Assembly (NCBI GenBank): GCA_016789845.1
Contig: JAEUQA010000045.1
Coordinates: 23,766-87,765, forward strand
Direction: 5' to 3'
Source of the DNA: Chromatiales bacterium
GTDB taxonomy: Bacteria > Pseudomonadota > Gammaproteobacteria > Steroidobacterales > GCA-2729495
Length of the DNA: 64,000 bases
Position 1 is the stretch's first letter, and each line of letters opens with the position of its first letter. The position numbers and the translations under genes were made by a program. The notes under the pieces were generated by a model that saw only the letters and a program-made list of their open reading frames with translations, had not been told where the DNA came from and did not search any database. Positions 38,910-49,086 of the stretch are shown here, piece after piece.

Positions 38910-39905
38910 CTACTCGGCCTTCAGCGACGCCATGTCGATGGCAAACCGGTACTTCACCTGGCCGTTGAGCAGCCGCTCGTAAGCCCCGCCGACCTTCTGG
39001 ATCGGCATCACCTCCATGTCGGCGGTGATGTCGTGCTCGCCGCAGAAGTCGAGCATCTCCTGGGTCTCGGCGATGCCGCCGATGTTGGAGCCGGAGAGAC
39101 TGCGGCGCCCATGATCAGCGCGAAGGACGCGACGCTGAGCGGCTTTGCCGGGGCGCCGACCAGTGTCAGGTTGCCGTCCCGAGCGAGCAGCTTTGAGCTA
39201 GGCGTTCATGTCGTGATCGGCGGACACGGCGTCGAGGATGAAGTCGAGGAGGCCAGCGTGCTTCTTCATCTCGGCGGCGTTGCTGGAAACGACCACTTCA
39301 GCGACCCCCAGTCGGAGCGCGTCCTCTCTCTTGCCAGGCGAGGTGGTGAAGACAACGATGTGGGCGCCGAACGCACCGCCGAACTTCACGGCCATGTGGC
39401 CCAGCCCGCCGAGGCCGACCACGCCCACCTTCCTGCCCTTGCCGACGCCCCAGTGGCGCATCGGCGAGGATGCTGTCGGAGTCGCCCCCGTAGGTGACGC
39501 CGCCCAGGTGCCTGTCCGGGCCATTGAAAGTGAGAACCTGGTTCGGGCAGGCCTGCTCATTGCCGGCCTCGCAGTGCGGACAGGTACGGTCCGAGTCCAG
39601 GAGCCACCCGACCGCGGGGAGATCGCCTGGCTTGTAGCGGGATACCGCCGACCCGACCTTAGTTACGCGGCCGACGATCTCGTGGCCCGGCACGATCGGG
39701 TAGACGGTGGGCATGACGTGGCTCCACTCGTTTCGTACCTGGTGGCGATCCGAGTGGCAGATGCCGCAAAAGTGGATCTCGATCTGGACGTCCCGGTCGC
39801 CCGGGTCCCGGCGGATGATCCGGCTGGACGCCAGGGGAGAGGTAGCGCTGGTGGCGGTGTAGGCCCTGGTGTTGTAAATGTTCAGGTGCTCCCGCCATTC
39901 TGGAC
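38910..39905 (-). pseudogene. Decayed zinc-dependent alcohol dehydrogenase
   Basis: Pieces of a medium-chain alcohol dehydrogenase of the YahK/AdhC type can be read in order on the minus strand: IHFCGICHSDRHQVRNEW, YPIVPGHEIVGRVTKVGS, GRKVGVVGLGGLGHMAVKF, and the C-terminal SGSNIGGIAETQEMLDF to IDMASLKAE. They lie in different frames. Lesions include a missing stretch of about 30 residues before RHWGVGKG, an in-frame TAG right after HDMNA (39198-39200), and at least two further frameshifts near 39100-39190. No usual start codon is left. Not expected to make an active enzyme unless the sequence has several errors. Confidence 0.85.
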
Positions 39906-39922
39906 CTGGAGCGCCGCGCCCG

Positions 39923-41248
39923 CTACTGGGGCCTGGTCGTGAACAGCCGTTCGTAGTCGGGCACAGTAGTCCCGTAATCGCCGGCCCTGATCAGGTACAG
40001 GCACCCGCGCGGATGGAGCTGACCGTAGATGGATTGCAGCTCCTGGTCTATCGCCTCCGGTGTCGCGCCAGAGACCGCCTGCGCGATCTTCCCGCGCAGG
40101 TCCCGGATCGACGTCCGCCCATCCATGTGGGCATAGATCACCTTCGAGATGGGTGTGCAGGGAATGTCGAGCGTGACGCCGCGATCCTCGAAGCGCAGGA
40201 CCCGCCCGGGACCGGGGACCATCTCCTCCGCCAGCCGGGAAGCAGCGAACAACAGCGCGCCGTAGGAGCGGAGAGCGCAGCCTTCGTCCTGGAGGCTGGC
40301 CCCGCGGCCTGGCTGTCGCGCGAGGAAGAACTCGTGGGTGCGCATGTTGCCGATGAACAGCTCCGCGAGGGCGTGCCGGCGGGGCAGGTCTAGTTGCGCC
40401 ACCCGCTCCCGTACCTCGGGATCAGTGACGAGGTTCGCTGGCTCGTAGTCGGCGGCGCGCCAGGCCCAGCCCTGGAGGTGTAAACCCGCTGACCCGGCCA
40501 GGGCGTAGACGCCCGGCACATCGAAGCAGCGGTCCTGGGTGTGGAGCAGAAGGTCGTAGAGGCCCGCGTCGCCAAAGCCCTCTGTGGAAATTTCCCAGCC
40601 CGAGGCGTCCAGGTCCCGGACGAAGCTGTTGGACGCGGGCAATGCCGCGAGCAACTCCCGGGTGAGGCGAACCTTCTCCGCCATGCTGGCGTCGAGGGGC
40701 AGGTAATTTCTGAGCAATGCCTGCATGTCATAGATGGCCTGACGGCCGTACTTGCCGTAGAGCATGAGAAAGATGGCGCCGTCATCCCGGAGCACGGCAT
40801 TGAGCACGGCGAGCCCGGCTTCGGTGGATTCCAGGTGATGCAGCACGCCGGCGCACTCGATGTAATCGAAGGGACCGAAGCCGAGCCGTGGCAACTCCAT
40901 GATGGACGCCGTGACCCAGGTGATGTTGGTGAGCTTGCGGACGCGGGCGCGCGCCTCGGCCACTTGCCGCGAGGCAAGCGACATGTCGAGATACACCACT
41001 TCGGCGTCGTAGTGACGGAGCTGCTCTGCCAGGAAGATGACTGCGTCGCCCGTACCACCGCCGGCCACCAGTACCCGGAACCCCGAGCGGAAGTCCCTCC
41101 TGCCATTGAAGCAGTGGTGATTGATGGCCAGCAGGCTGGCTGGAACGGAGTGGACGAGCCGGCGCAGTTCATCGGCTGGATCGCGCGGAGGGTACGGGAA
41201 GCTCTCGTACTGTTCCCTGACGGCCGGCAGAAAGGGCTGGTCGGTCAT
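39923..41248 (-). CDS. Class I SAM-dependent methyltransferase, two-domain
   Basis: 441 residues. QYESFPYPPRDPADELR opens the protein and FRVLVAGGGTGDAVIFLAEQL is the SAM-binding motif I. FDYIECAGVLHHLES follows as the post-motif. About 200 further residues form a second domain of unknown fold that may bind the substrate. The QYExFPYPxR start is shared by a family of uncharacterised bacterial methyltransferases; the substrate is not known. It stands alone between the dehydrogenase remnant and the divergent transporter gene. Confidence 0.8.
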   Translation of the reverse strand: MTDQPFLPAVREQYESFPYPPRDPADELRRLVHSVPASLLAINHHCFNGRRDFRSGFRVLVAGGGTGDAVIFLAEQLRHYDAEVVYLDMSLASRQVAEARARVRKLTNITWVTASIMELPRLGFGPFDYIECAGVLHHLESTEAGLAVLNAVLRDDGAIFLMLYGKYGRQAIYDMQALLRNYLPLDASMAEKVRLTRELLAALPASNSFVRDLDASGWEISTEGFGDAGLYDLLLHTQDRCFDVPGVYALAGSAGLHLQGWAWRAADYEPANLVTDPEVRERVAQLDLPRRHALAELFIGNMRTHEFFLARQPGRGASLQDEGCALRSYGALLFAASRLAEEMVPGPGRVLRFEDRGVTLDIPCTPISKVIYAHMDGRTSIRDLRGKIAQAVSGATPEAIDQELQSIYGQLHPRGCLYLIRAGDYGTTVPDYERLFTTRPQ

Positions 41249-41300
41249 GTCGCGTCGATCATATCTACTTTTCGGCCGCCGCCGGATACGCTAGGTCCCC

Positions 41301-42080
41301 ATGAACGTCACGACCCACCGCGCCGCCCGGCTCTTCGTCGTCCTGGCCGGCATCTTCGTGGCCAACGCGATCCTCGCCGAGTTCATCGGCATCAAGATCT
41401 TCGCGGTGGAGACGACCCTGGGGCTCGAGCCCTTCAACTGGTCGCTCTTCGGCCAGACCGGCACGCTGAACTTCACGGCGGGGGTGATCCTCTGGCCGGT
41501 GGTGTTCGTGATGACGGACGTGGTGAACGAGTACTACGGGCGGAACGGGGTGCGGTTCCTGACCTTCCTCGCGGTGGCGCTGATTTCCTATGCCTTCGTG
41601 ATCGCCTTCATCGTCATCCAGCTGGCGCCGGCGGACTGGTGGGTGACGTCCTTCCAGCCCCAGGGCGTGGACAACCTGCAGGTGGCCTTCGCGGCGATCT
41701 ACGGGCAGGGAATGTGGGTGATCGTCGGGTCGCTGGTGGCGTTCCTGATCGGGCAGCTGCTGGACGTGTCCATCTTTCACCGGATCCGGCAGGTGACGGG
41801 GGAGCGCATGATCTGGCTACGGGCCACCGGGTCGACCCTCGTGTCCCAGTTCGTCGACAGCTTCGTGGTGCTCTACATCGCCTTCGTCCTGGGTCCCCAG
41901 CAGTGGCCGCTGAACCAGTTCCTGGCCATTGGCACGGTGAACTACGCCTACAAGTTCCTGGCCGCACTGGCGATGACCCCCGTGATCTACGGGGTGCACT
42001 GGCTCATCGACCGCTACCTGGGCGAGTCGCTGGCGGTCCAGCTCAAGGAGCAAGCCACCGTCGACCGCGCCGAATTCTGA
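41301..42080 (+). CDS. Queuosine precursor transporter (VUT/DUF165, YhhQ type)
   Basis: 259-residue inner-membrane protein with about six or seven helices. LAGIFVANAILAEFIGIKIF and LWPVVFVMTDVVNEYYGRN are the family signatures; the second contains the charged motif thought to bind the 7-deazaguanine. Such proteins import preQ0/preQ1 for tRNA queuosine. No queuosine synthesis genes are in the window. The TGA overlaps the first base of a large inverted repeat, which may act as terminator. Confidence 0.87.
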   Translation: MNVTTHRAARLFVVLAGIFVANAILAEFIGIKIFAVETTLGLEPFNWSLFGQTGTLNFTAGVILWPVVFVMTDVVNEYYGRNGVRFLTFLAVALISYAFVIAFIVIQLAPADWWVTSFQPQGVDNLQVAFAAIYGQGMWVIVGSLVAFLIGQLLDVSIFHRIRQVTGERMIWLRATGSTLVSQFVDSFVVLYIAFVLGPQQWPLNQFLAIGTVNYAYKFLAALAMTPVIYGVHWLIDRYLGESLAVQLKEQATVDRAEF

Positions 42081-42180
42081 AAGGTACCGGACACTTAGTT
42101 ATTGTTTGCTTAGTTATTGCGCCGCCGGAAACCGATGGTCCAGTAACTAAGCAAACAATAACTAAGTGTCCGGTACCTTT
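42080..42180. repeat. 101 bp palindromic element, 37 bp perfect inverted repeat
   Basis: The arms 42080-42116 and 42144-42180 are exact reverse complements around a 27-base loop. Each arm starts with AAAGGTACCGGACACTTAG. Just beyond, 42181-42217 carries two short fragments of the same type (GGTACCTTTT and AAGGTCCGGCGCCTTTT). The second supplies the last codons and stop of the GGDEF gene. The form resembles REP/REPIN-type palindromes mobilised by Y1 (RAYT) transposases, but no such gene is in the window. It could also serve as a bidirectional terminator between the convergent genes. Confidence 0.85.
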
Positions 42181-42198
42181 TCTTTCGGTACCTTTTCT

Positions 42199-43437
42199 TT
42201 AAGGTCCGGCGCCTTTTATCAGGTCGGGCATCACGATGGCGTTTGGGCCGCCGTCGGTGGTGGCGCAGTGCACCCGGTTGCGGCCGGCGTGCTTGGCGCC
42301 GTAGAGCGCCTGGTCGGCCCGGCCGATGAGGCTCGACACGGTCTCGCCGGGCCGGTACTCCGCGATGCCGATGGACACCGTCACCTGGTGCAGCCCGTCG
42401 AAGGGCCGGCGCACCACCGCCTTCCGGACCCGCTCGGCGCACCGGAGCGCGCCCCGCAGCGACGTGTCCGGCAGCAGCACGATGAACTCCTCGCCACCCA
42501 CCCGGCCGAGGGCGCTCCGCCCCGCCGGCCCGATCTGCTCCGTGACGGTCGCGGTAGGTACGCCGCCGCTGTTCAGCACGTCCATGGTCCGCAGCGCGCC
42601 CCGCACCCGCCGCGCAAACGCCGCCAGGATCCGGTCACCGGCCTGGTGGCCGTAGCGGTCGTTCATGTCCTTGAAGTGGTCGATGTCCAGCAGGCAGACG
42701 CACAGCGACTCGCCGCTCCGGTCGGCCCGGGCCTTCTCCCGCCCCACCATCTCGAGGATCGACTGCCGGTTGTAGGAATTCGTCAGATGGTCCCGCTCCG
42801 CCCGGCGGGCGATGCGCTCGATCCCGGCCTGCAGCTCCGCGTTGCGCGCCTGCAGCTGCTCCCGGGCGCCCGCCAGGGTGCGCGCCGCCAGGTGCATGGC
42901 CGTGAGCAGCACGACCAGCACGAGGCTGGGCAGCAGCGCCGTCAGCAGGCCGACGTCAGCCAGCCCGGGCTGCTGCAACAACGGCGTGGCCAGGCTCGCC
43001 AGCCCCGCGGCGACCATCAGACGACCGAGCACGGGCAGGCTGGTGCCCGGCAGGGCCAGGGCAATGGCCGACAGGTACATGCCAACGCCCAGCACCGCGG
43101 CACCCGCCGAGGGGCCTGCAAACCAGATGTACAGCGTGGCCCAGGCGATTCCCATCAGCGACTGGCCTGCGACCAGCGTGCTGTCGCCCGCCGGCCGCCC
43201 GGCGGTCGGGCGGCGTGGGACGAACGTAAAGAGCCCGAGGGTCAGTACGCTGCCCAGGACGAGGACCAGGCCGGCCCCGGGCGGCAACGGGACGGCGCCC
43301 GCCGCGTGGGCCAGGCCCGCGACCACTGCCCACACGGTGTACAGCACGGCGGTGCGCTGTTCGAGCGCGACCCGAACGCTCTTGGCGGAGGGCGGATTCC
43401 CGGCAGCGGACGGCCTGGTGGCAGGGGACTCGTGCAT
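42199..43437 (-). CDS. Membrane-bound diguanylate cyclase with an unusual loop insertion
   Basis: 412 residues. Six or so hydrophobic helices (about 30-190), a short coiled coil, then a GGDEF domain with FDKDHFK-like DIDHFKDMNDRYGH and the active motif GRVGGEEFIVLLPD. Between the I-site-like RTMD and GGEEF there are 24 residues where a typical domain has 5. They include SGGVPTATVTEQIGPAGRSA. The active site looks intact; the loop may change product inhibition. The last residues (KGAGP) are encoded by a repeat fragment. Confidence 0.88.
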   Translation of the reverse strand: MHESPATRPSAAGNPPSAKSVRVALEQRTAVLYTVWAVVAGLAHAAGAVPLPPGAGLVLVLGSVLTLGLFTFVPRRPTAGRPAGDSTLVAGQSLMGIAWATLYIWFAGPSAGAAVLGVGMYLSAIALALPGTSLPVLGRLMVAAGLASLATPLLQQPGLADVGLLTALLPSLVLVVLLTAMHLAARTLAGAREQLQARNAELQAGIERIARRAERDHLTNSYNRQSILEMVGREKARADRSGESLCVCLLDIDHFKDMNDRYGHQAGDRILAAFARRVRGALRTMDVLNSGGVPTATVTEQIGPAGRSALGRVGGEEFIVLLPDTSLRGALRCAERVRKAVVRRPFDGLHQVTVSIGIAEYRPGETVSSLIGRADQALYGAKHAGRNRVHCATTDGGPNAIVMPDLIKGAGP

Positions 43438-43626
43438 GGCAGGCGACTCTTGTTGTTCTTGTTCTGGTCGGCGGTCAGGTCGCGCCCCCTTTGCCGGGGC
43501 GGCCGTCCGTCCTTATTGAGCAGGATGCTGGCACACTGGCCCGGGCCAAACCGTGACGCGCTTCCGGGGAATTTTCTTGCCATAACGCGTCAGGGCGGCC
43601 GGCCTTAGAATGAACGACCGAGCGAG

Positions 43627-45552
43627 ATGAGCAGCACCAACACCTTCGACGTGATCGTGGTCGGCGGCGGCCACGCCGGCACCGAGGCCGCCGCAGCCGC
43701 GGCGCGCCTGGGCGCCCGCACGCTCCTGCTCACCCAGAACCTGGAAACCGTCGGCCAGATGAGCTGCAACCCGGCCATCGGCGGCATCGGCAAGGGCCAC
43801 CTGGCGAAGGAGATCGACGCACTCGGCGGCCTGATGGCCGTCGCCGCCGACCGGGCCGGCATCCACTTCCGCACCCTCAACGCCAGCAAGGGCCCGGCGG
43901 TGCGCGCCACCCGCGCCCAGGCGGACCGCGCGCTCTACCGGCAGGCGATCCGGGCGCTCCTCGACGCCCAGCCGAACCTGCAGCTCTTCCAGCAGGGCGT
44001 GGAGGACCTCGTCGTGGAGGGCGGGCGCGTCACCGGCGTCGTCACCCAGTCCGGCCTGCGCTTCAACGCGCGCGCCGTGGTGCTCACCGTCGGCACCTTC
44101 CTGGCTGGCCGTATCCACGTGGGCCTCACCAGCCATTCCGGCGGCCGCGCCGGCGATCCGGCCTCCATCGGCCTCGCCGCGCGCCTGCGGGAGCTGCCCT
44201 TCGACGTGGGCCGCCTGAAGACCGGCACCCCGCCCCGGATCGACGCGCGCTCCGTGGACTTCAGCGTGATGACCGTCCAGCACGGCGACGACCCGCGTCC
44301 CGTGTTCTCCTTCCTCGGCCGCCGCGCCGATCACCCGCGCCAGGTGCCCTGCCACCTCACCCGCACCACGGCCGAAACCCACGACCTGATCCGGAACGCG
44401 CTGGACCGCTCGCCCATGTACACGGGCGTCATCGAGGGCGTGGGCCCCCGCTACTGCCCGTCGGTGGAGGACAAGATCGTCCGCTTCGCCGACAAGGACT
44501 CCCACCAGATCTTCGTGGAGCCCGAGGGTCTCGACTCGACGGAGCTGTACCCGAACGGCATCTCCACGAGCCTGCCCTACGACGTGCAGCAGGCCTTCGT
44601 CCGCACGATCCCGGGCTTCGAGAATGCCCACCTCACGCGGCCGGGCTACGCCATCGAGTACGACTACTTCGACCCGCGGGGCCTCAAGTCCACGCTGGAG
44701 ACGAAGAGCCTCCAGGGCCTCTGGTTTGCCGGCCAGATCAACGGCACCACGGGCTACGAGGAGGCCGCCGCCCAGGGGCTGATCGCCGGCATCAATGCTG
44801 GTTTGGCGGCGCGGAGCGCCGACGCCGGCCTCTCGACGCTCGGCGAGGAACACTGGTCCCCCCGCCGTGACGAGGCCTATCTCGGCGTGCTGGTGGACGA
44901 CCTCGTCACCCGGGGCACCACGGAGCCCTACCGGATGTTCACCAGCCGCGCCGAGCACCGCCTGCTGCTCCGGGAGGACAACGCCGATGCCCGCCTCACG
45001 CCCACGGGCCGCCGGCTGGGGCTGGTGGACGAGCGGCGCTGGCAGGTGTTCAGCGCCAAGCAGGAGGCCATCGCGGCCGAGCGCGGCCGCCTCGCCGGCA
45101 TCGTAATCCAGCCGGCGGACGTGATCCTGGAGCCCGCCCTGCGCCGGGAACAGCGCGCGCTGGAGCTGCTGAAGCGCCCCGACATGGACTACGCCGGTGT
45201 CACCGCCCTCGACCGGGTCGGCCCGCGGGCCACGCCGCCCGACGAGTACCCCGAGCTCACCGGGCAGATCGTCGCCCAGGTGGAGATCGAGGCCCGCTAC
45301 GCCGGCTACCTGCGCCGCCAGCAGGACGAGATCGAGCGGAGCCGGGGCACCGACGAACTGCCGCTGCCCGACGACCTGGACTACGCCGCCATCCACGGCC
45401 TGTCCCACGAGATCCGCCAGAAGCTCTCCCGCCAGCGGCCGGCCACGGTGGGGCAGGCGTCACGCATTCCCGGCGTGACGCCGGTGGCCGTGTCCCTCCT
45501 GCTCGTGCATCTGCAGAAGCGGCGCCGGCGGGCGAGCCAGGCGAGTGCCTAG
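43627..45552 (+). CDS. mnmG: tRNA uridine-5-carboxymethylaminomethyl(34) synthesis enzyme MnmG
   Basis: 641-residue FAD enzyme that partners MnmE. The FAD motif is [18 protein letters not shown], followed by [13 protein letters not shown] and [16 protein letters not shown]. It normally precedes rsmG-parA-parB. Here an oligopeptide ABC operon starts inside its last codons (8 bp overlap) and rsmG is displaced by almost 12 kb. The C-terminal [12 protein letters not shown] is strongly basic. Confidence 0.97.
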   Translation: MSSTNTFDVIVVGGGHAGTEAAAAAARLGARTLLLTQNLETVGQMSCNPAIGGIGKGHLAKEIDALGGLMAVAADRAGIHFRTLNASKGPAVRATRAQADRALYRQAIRALLDAQPNLQLFQQGVEDLVVEGGRVTGVVTQSGLRFNARAVVLTVGTFLAGRIHVGLTSHSGGRAGDPASIGLAARLRELPFDVGRLKTGTPPRIDARSVDFSVMTVQHGDDPRPVFSFLGRRADHPRQVPCHLTRTTAETHDLIRNALDRSPMYTGVIEGVGPRYCPSVEDKIVRFADKDSHQIFVEPEGLDSTELYPNGISTSLPYDVQQAFVRTIPGFENAHLTRPGYAIEYDYFDPRGLKSTLETKSLQGLWFAGQINGTTGYEEAAAQGLIAGINAGLAARSADAGLSTLGEEHWSPRRDEAYLGVLVDDLVTRGTTEPYRMFTSRAEHRLLLREDNADARLTPTGRRLGLVDERRWQVFSAKQEAIAAERGRLAGIVIQPADVILEPALRREQRALELLKRPDMDYAGVTALDRVGPRATPPDEYPELTGQIVAQVEIEARYAGYLRRQQDEIERSRGTDELPLPDDLDYAAIHGLSHEIRQKLSRQRPATVGQASRIPGVTPVAVSLLLVHLQKRRRRASQASA

Positions 45553-47194
45553 CCGGCTCGGCTGGCTGCTGCTGGCCCTGGCGCTGGCCGCCGGCTGCAG
45601 CCGCCCCGGCGACCAGGCCAACCTGCCGGTGCCCAGGAAGGTCGTGGTGGGCGGCGCGACGGGCCAGGAGCTGGCCGCCGAACAGATCCTCCGCAAGGGC
45701 AACGGCACCGAGCCGGAAACGCTGGATCCCCACCGGGCCGAGGGCGTGACCGCCTCCAACGTGCTCCGGGACCTCTTCGAGGGCCTCGTCACCGAGGCCG
45801 CCGACGGGACGCTGATCCCCGGCGCCGCCGCGAGCTGGACCATCAGCGACGATGGGCGCGTCTACACCTTCCGGCTGCAGCCCAATGGCCGCTGGAGCAA
45901 CGGCGATCCCGTGGTGGCCGAGGATTTCGCCTTCGGCCTGCGCCGGAGCGCCGACCCGGCCACCCTGTCCGAGTACTCCGCGATCCTCTACCCCATCGAC
46001 AACGCGGAAGCCGTGGTCAACGGCCAGCTGCCGCCGGAGCAGCTGGGCGTCCGCGCCATCGACCCCCGCACCCTGGAGATCCGCCTGCACTCGCCGACGC
46101 CCTACCTGCTCGGCCTGCTGACCCACTCCAGCACCTACGCCGTGCACCGGCCGTCGGTGGAGAAGTTCGGCGACAAGTTCGCCCGGCCGGGCAACCTGGT
46201 GAGCAACGGCGCCTACCGGCTCAACGCCTGGAAGGTGCAGTCCCACATCCAGCTGGTGCGGAACGTCCACTACCGGGAGAACGACCAGACCACCATCAAC
46301 GAGGTCTGGTACTACCCGGTGGAGAACGCGGAGTCGGAGCTGAACCGCTACCGGGCCAACGAGTTCGACATGACCGAGACCGTGCCGAACCGGCAGATTC
46401 CCTGGCTGAAGAAGAACCTGCCCGACGAGCTGCACATCGCGCCCTATCTGGGCAGCTACGTCTACGGCTTCAACACCAGCCAGCCGCCGTTCAAGGACAA
46501 CGTCCCGCTCCGCAAGGCGCTGGCCATGGCCCTGGACCGGGACATCCTCGTCGGCAAGATCACCGGCGCCGGCGAGATCGCCGCCTACGGCTGGGTGCCG
46601 CCCGTGACCGGCTACAAAAACCAGCAGCCCGTGTGGGCCACCTGGACCCAGGAAGAGCGCGACGCCGAGGCCCGCCGCCTCTACGCCGAGGCCGGCTACT
46701 CGGCGGAGAAGCCGCTCCGGGTGCAGCTCCTCCACAACACCGAGATCAACCACCGGCGCCTGGCGGTGGCCATGGCCGCCATGTGGCGGGACGTGCTGGG
46801 CGTGGAGACGGAGATCCTGAACCAGGAGTGGCAGGTGTTCCTGCAGACCCGCCGCACGAAGATCGATACCCAGGTGTTCCGCTACGGCTGGGTCGGCGAC
46901 TACAACGATCCCTACACCTTCGCCGAGATCCTGGAGTCGAAGCACGGCCTGAATGACATGGCCTACAACAACCCGCGCTACGACGGGCTGCTGCTCCAGG
47001 CGTCCCGGGAGGCGGACCCGGCGGCGCGCATGGCGCTGCTCGAAGAGGCGGAGCGGATCATGCTGGACGACATGCCCGTGCTGCCCATCTACTACTACGT
47101 GAGCAAGCAGATGGTGAAACCCTGGGTGGCGGGCTATGCGAGCAACATCATGGACCACCACCACACCCGCCACTTTCGCATCCTGAAGCACTGA
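45545..47194 (+). CDS. oppA: Oligopeptide ABC transporter, substrate-binding lipoprotein
   Basis: 549 residues of solute-binding family 5. The N-terminal [12 protein letters not shown] is a lipobox, so the protein is probably lipid-anchored in the periplasm. [19 protein letters not shown] and the motif [17 protein letters not shown] [17 protein letters not shown] are characteristic of OppA/MppA proteins. GTG at 45545 lies inside the end of mnmG, which implies translational coupling. Followed by permease and ATPase genes in one run. Peptide specificity is not visible. Confidence 0.92.
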   Translation: MPSRLGWLLLALALAAGCSRPGDQANLPVPRKVVVGGATGQELAAEQILRKGNGTEPETLDPHRAEGVTASNVLRDLFEGLVTEAADGTLIPGAAASWTISDDGRVYTFRLQPNGRWSNGDPVVAEDFAFGLRRSADPATLSEYSAILYPIDNAEAVVNGQLPPEQLGVRAIDPRTLEIRLHSPTPYLLGLLTHSSTYAVHRPSVEKFGDKFARPGNLVSNGAYRLNAWKVQSHIQLVRNVHYRENDQTTINEVWYYPVENAESELNRYRANEFDMTETVPNRQIPWLKKNLPDELHIAPYLGSYVYGFNTSQPPFKDNVPLRKALAMALDRDILVGKITGAGEIAAYGWVPPVTGYKNQQPVWATWTQEERDAEARRLYAEAGYSAEKPLRVQLLHNTEINHRRLAVAMAAMWRDVLGVETEILNQEWQVFLQTRRTKIDTQVFRYGWVGDYNDPYTFAEILESKHGLNDMAYNNPRYDGLLLQASREADPAARMALLEEAERIMLDDMPVLPIYYYVSKQMVKPWVAGYASNIMDHHHTRHFRILKH

Positions 47195-47200
47195 CAATCC

Positions 47201-48136
47201 GTGTTGCGCCTCTTCCTACGCCGCCTGCTGGAGTCGATCCCGACGCTCCTCATCCTCATCGCCGTCACCTTCTTCATGATGCGGATGGCGCCGGGCGGCC
47301 CCTTCGACAGCGAGAAGCGGCTGGCGCCGGAGGTGGAGGCGAACCTGCGGGCCGCGTACCACCTGGACGAGCCCCTCTACCAGCAGTTCGGCCGCTACCT
47401 GTGGAACCTGGCCCAGGGGGACTTCGGCCCGTCCTTCCAGTACCGGGACCGGACGGTCACCGAGCTCATCGCCAGCGGTTTCCCCGTGTCGCTGCAGCTG
47501 GGCGGCTTCGCCATGCTCATCGCCGTGTTCGGCGGCGTGGCGCTGGGCAGTGTCGCGGCGCTGCGCCAGAACAAACCCGCCGACTACGGCACCATGGCGG
47601 TGGCGATGACCGGCATCTCGGTGCCCAACTTCGTGCTGGCTCCATTGCTGGTGCTGGTGTTCGCCGTGTACCTCGGCTGGCTGCCGGCGGGCGGGCTGGG
47701 TGAAGCCAGCCTCTTGGATGGCGGCTGGAAGAACCTGGTGCTGCCGGTGTTCACGCTGGCGCTGACCCAGGTGGCCTACATCGCCCGGCTCACCCGGGGC
47801 AGCATGATCGAGGTCCTGCGCAGCAACTACATCCGCACGGCCCGGGCCCAGGGCCTGCCCACCCGCACGATCCTGCTCCGCCACGCGCTGAAGCCCGCGC
47901 TGATCCCCGTGATCTCCTACCTGGGCCCCGCCACCGCCGGCCTCATCACCGGCTCGGTGGTGATCGAGACGATCTTCGGCCTGCCCGGCCTCGGCCGCTA
48001 CTTCGTCACCGGCGCGCTGAACCGGGACTACACCCTCGTGCTCGGCATCGTGGTCTTCTACGGTGCCCTGATCATCCTCTTCAACTTCCTCGTGGACCTG
48101 GCCTACGGCTGGCTCGACCCGAGGTCGCGGGAATGA
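47201..48136 (+). CDS. oppB: Oligopeptide ABC transporter permease, OppB type
   Basis: 311 residues, six membrane helices. The N-terminal LLILIAVTFFMMRMAPGGPF is typical. The cytoplasmic EAA loop is RTARAQGLPTRTILLRHALKPAL. GTG at 47201, 6 bp after oppA. Its stop overlaps the oppC start by 4 bp (ATGA). Confidence 0.94.
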   Translation: MLRLFLRRLLESIPTLLILIAVTFFMMRMAPGGPFDSEKRLAPEVEANLRAAYHLDEPLYQQFGRYLWNLAQGDFGPSFQYRDRTVTELIASGFPVSLQLGGFAMLIAVFGGVALGSVAALRQNKPADYGTMAVAMTGISVPNFVLAPLLVLVFAVYLGWLPAGGLGEASLLDGGWKNLVLPVFTLALTQVAYIARLTRGSMIEVLRSNYIRTARAQGLPTRTILLRHALKPALIPVISYLGPATAGLITGSVVIETIFGLPGLGRYFVTGALNRDYTLVLGIVVFYGALIILFNFLVDLAYGWLDPRSRE

Positions 48137-49086
48137 GCGACGACGCGGCCCGGGTCGCGGCTGAAGCCGCTCCTACAGCACCTGTAGGAGCGCCGTCAGG
48201 CGCGACCATTCCCGAGGCTCCAAGAAGCCTCTGGTCCGACGCCTGGCTCACCCTCCGCCAGAACCGCGCGGCGATGACCGCCGCCGTCATCCTCGGCCTC
48301 CTGGTGCTGCTCGTCCTCGCCGGCCCCTCCCTGAGCGACTACCGCTACGACAAGCCCAACTGGGACGAGATCGCCGTACCCCCGTCGCTCGCCGGTGGTC
48401 TGGCGGGCGGCCACCTCTTCGGCACCGACTCCCTCGGCCGCGACATGTTCACCCGCACCCTGATGGGCGGCCGCATGTCCCTGCTGGTGGGCATCGTCTC
48501 CACGCTGGTGAGCCTGGTCATCGGCATCGCCTGGGGCGCCACCGCCGGCTTCCTGGGCGGGCGCGTGGACCGGGTGATGATGCGCATCGTGGACATCCTC
48601 TACGCGTTGCCGTTCATGTTCCTCGTGATCCTGCTGATGGTGCTCTTCGGCCGGAACATCCTGCTGATCTTCGTGGCCATCGGGGCCATCAACTGGCTGG
48701 ACATGGCCCGCATCGTCCGGGGCCAGACCCTGGGCCTGAAGCAGCGGGAGTTCATCGAGGCGGCCCGGGTGTCCGGCGTGCGCCCGGGTCGGATCATCCT
48801 GAAACACATCGTTCCGAACCTGCTGGGCGTGGTGGTGATCTACGTGACCCTCACCATCCCCCAGGTGATCCTGGTGGAGTCCTTCCTGAGCTTCCTGGGC
48901 CTGGGCGTGCAGGAGCCCATGACCTCCTGGGGCGTGATGGTGAGCGACGGCGCGCTGGACATGGAGAACGCGCCCTGGATGCTGGTGTTCCCCGCCGTGT
49001 TCCTGGCCATCACCCTGTTCTGCTTCAACTACCTGGGCGACGGCCTGCGGGACGCGCTGGACCCCCGGGACCGGAGCGGCCGATGA
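48133..49086 (+). CDS. oppC: Oligopeptide ABC transporter permease, OppC type, with a REPIN-encoded N-terminus
   Basis: 317 residues. The core has the OppC helices (NRAAMTAAVILGLLVLLVLAG), the periplasmic LFGTDSLGRDMFTR motif and the EAA loop EAARVSGVRPGRIILKHIVPN. Residues about 8-25 (VAAEAAPTAPVGAPSGAT) are translated from a 55 bp REPIN repeat inserted without breaking the frame. They fall in the cytoplasmic N-terminal tail before LWSDAWLTLRQNR, which is normally variable, so transport should survive. The start overlaps oppB. Confidence 0.93.
   Translation: MSDDAARVAAEAAPTAPVGAPSGATIPEAPRSLWSDAWLTLRQNRAAMTAAVILGLLVLLVLAGPSLSDYRYDKPNWDEIAVPPSLAGGLAGGHLFGTDSLGRDMFTRTLMGGRMSLLVGIVSTLVSLVIGIAWGATAGFLGGRVDRVMMRIVDILYALPFMFLVILLMVLFGRNILLIFVAIGAINWLDMARIVRGQTLGLKQREFIEAARVSGVRPGRIILKHIVPNLLGVVVIYVTLTIPQVILVESFLSFLGLGVQEPMTSWGVMVSDGALDMENAPWMLVFPAVFLAITLFCFNYLGDGLRDALDPRDRSGR
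48153..48207. repeat. REPIN: two inverted REP sequences inside oppC
   Basis: Two REP units face each other around a CA spacer: GGTCGCG...CGCTCCTACAG and CTGTAGGAGCG...GCGCGACC. Each carries its own small hairpin, GCGGCTGAAGCCGC and GCGCCGTCAGGCGC. Arms pair over about 12 bp in the centre and 7 bp at the ends. The first 24 bases recur at 54784-54808. Confidence 0.88.

Noticed and set aside
42080..42217. CRISPR array
   Set aside because: The repeats are inverted, not regularly spaced direct repeats, and there are no cas genes.
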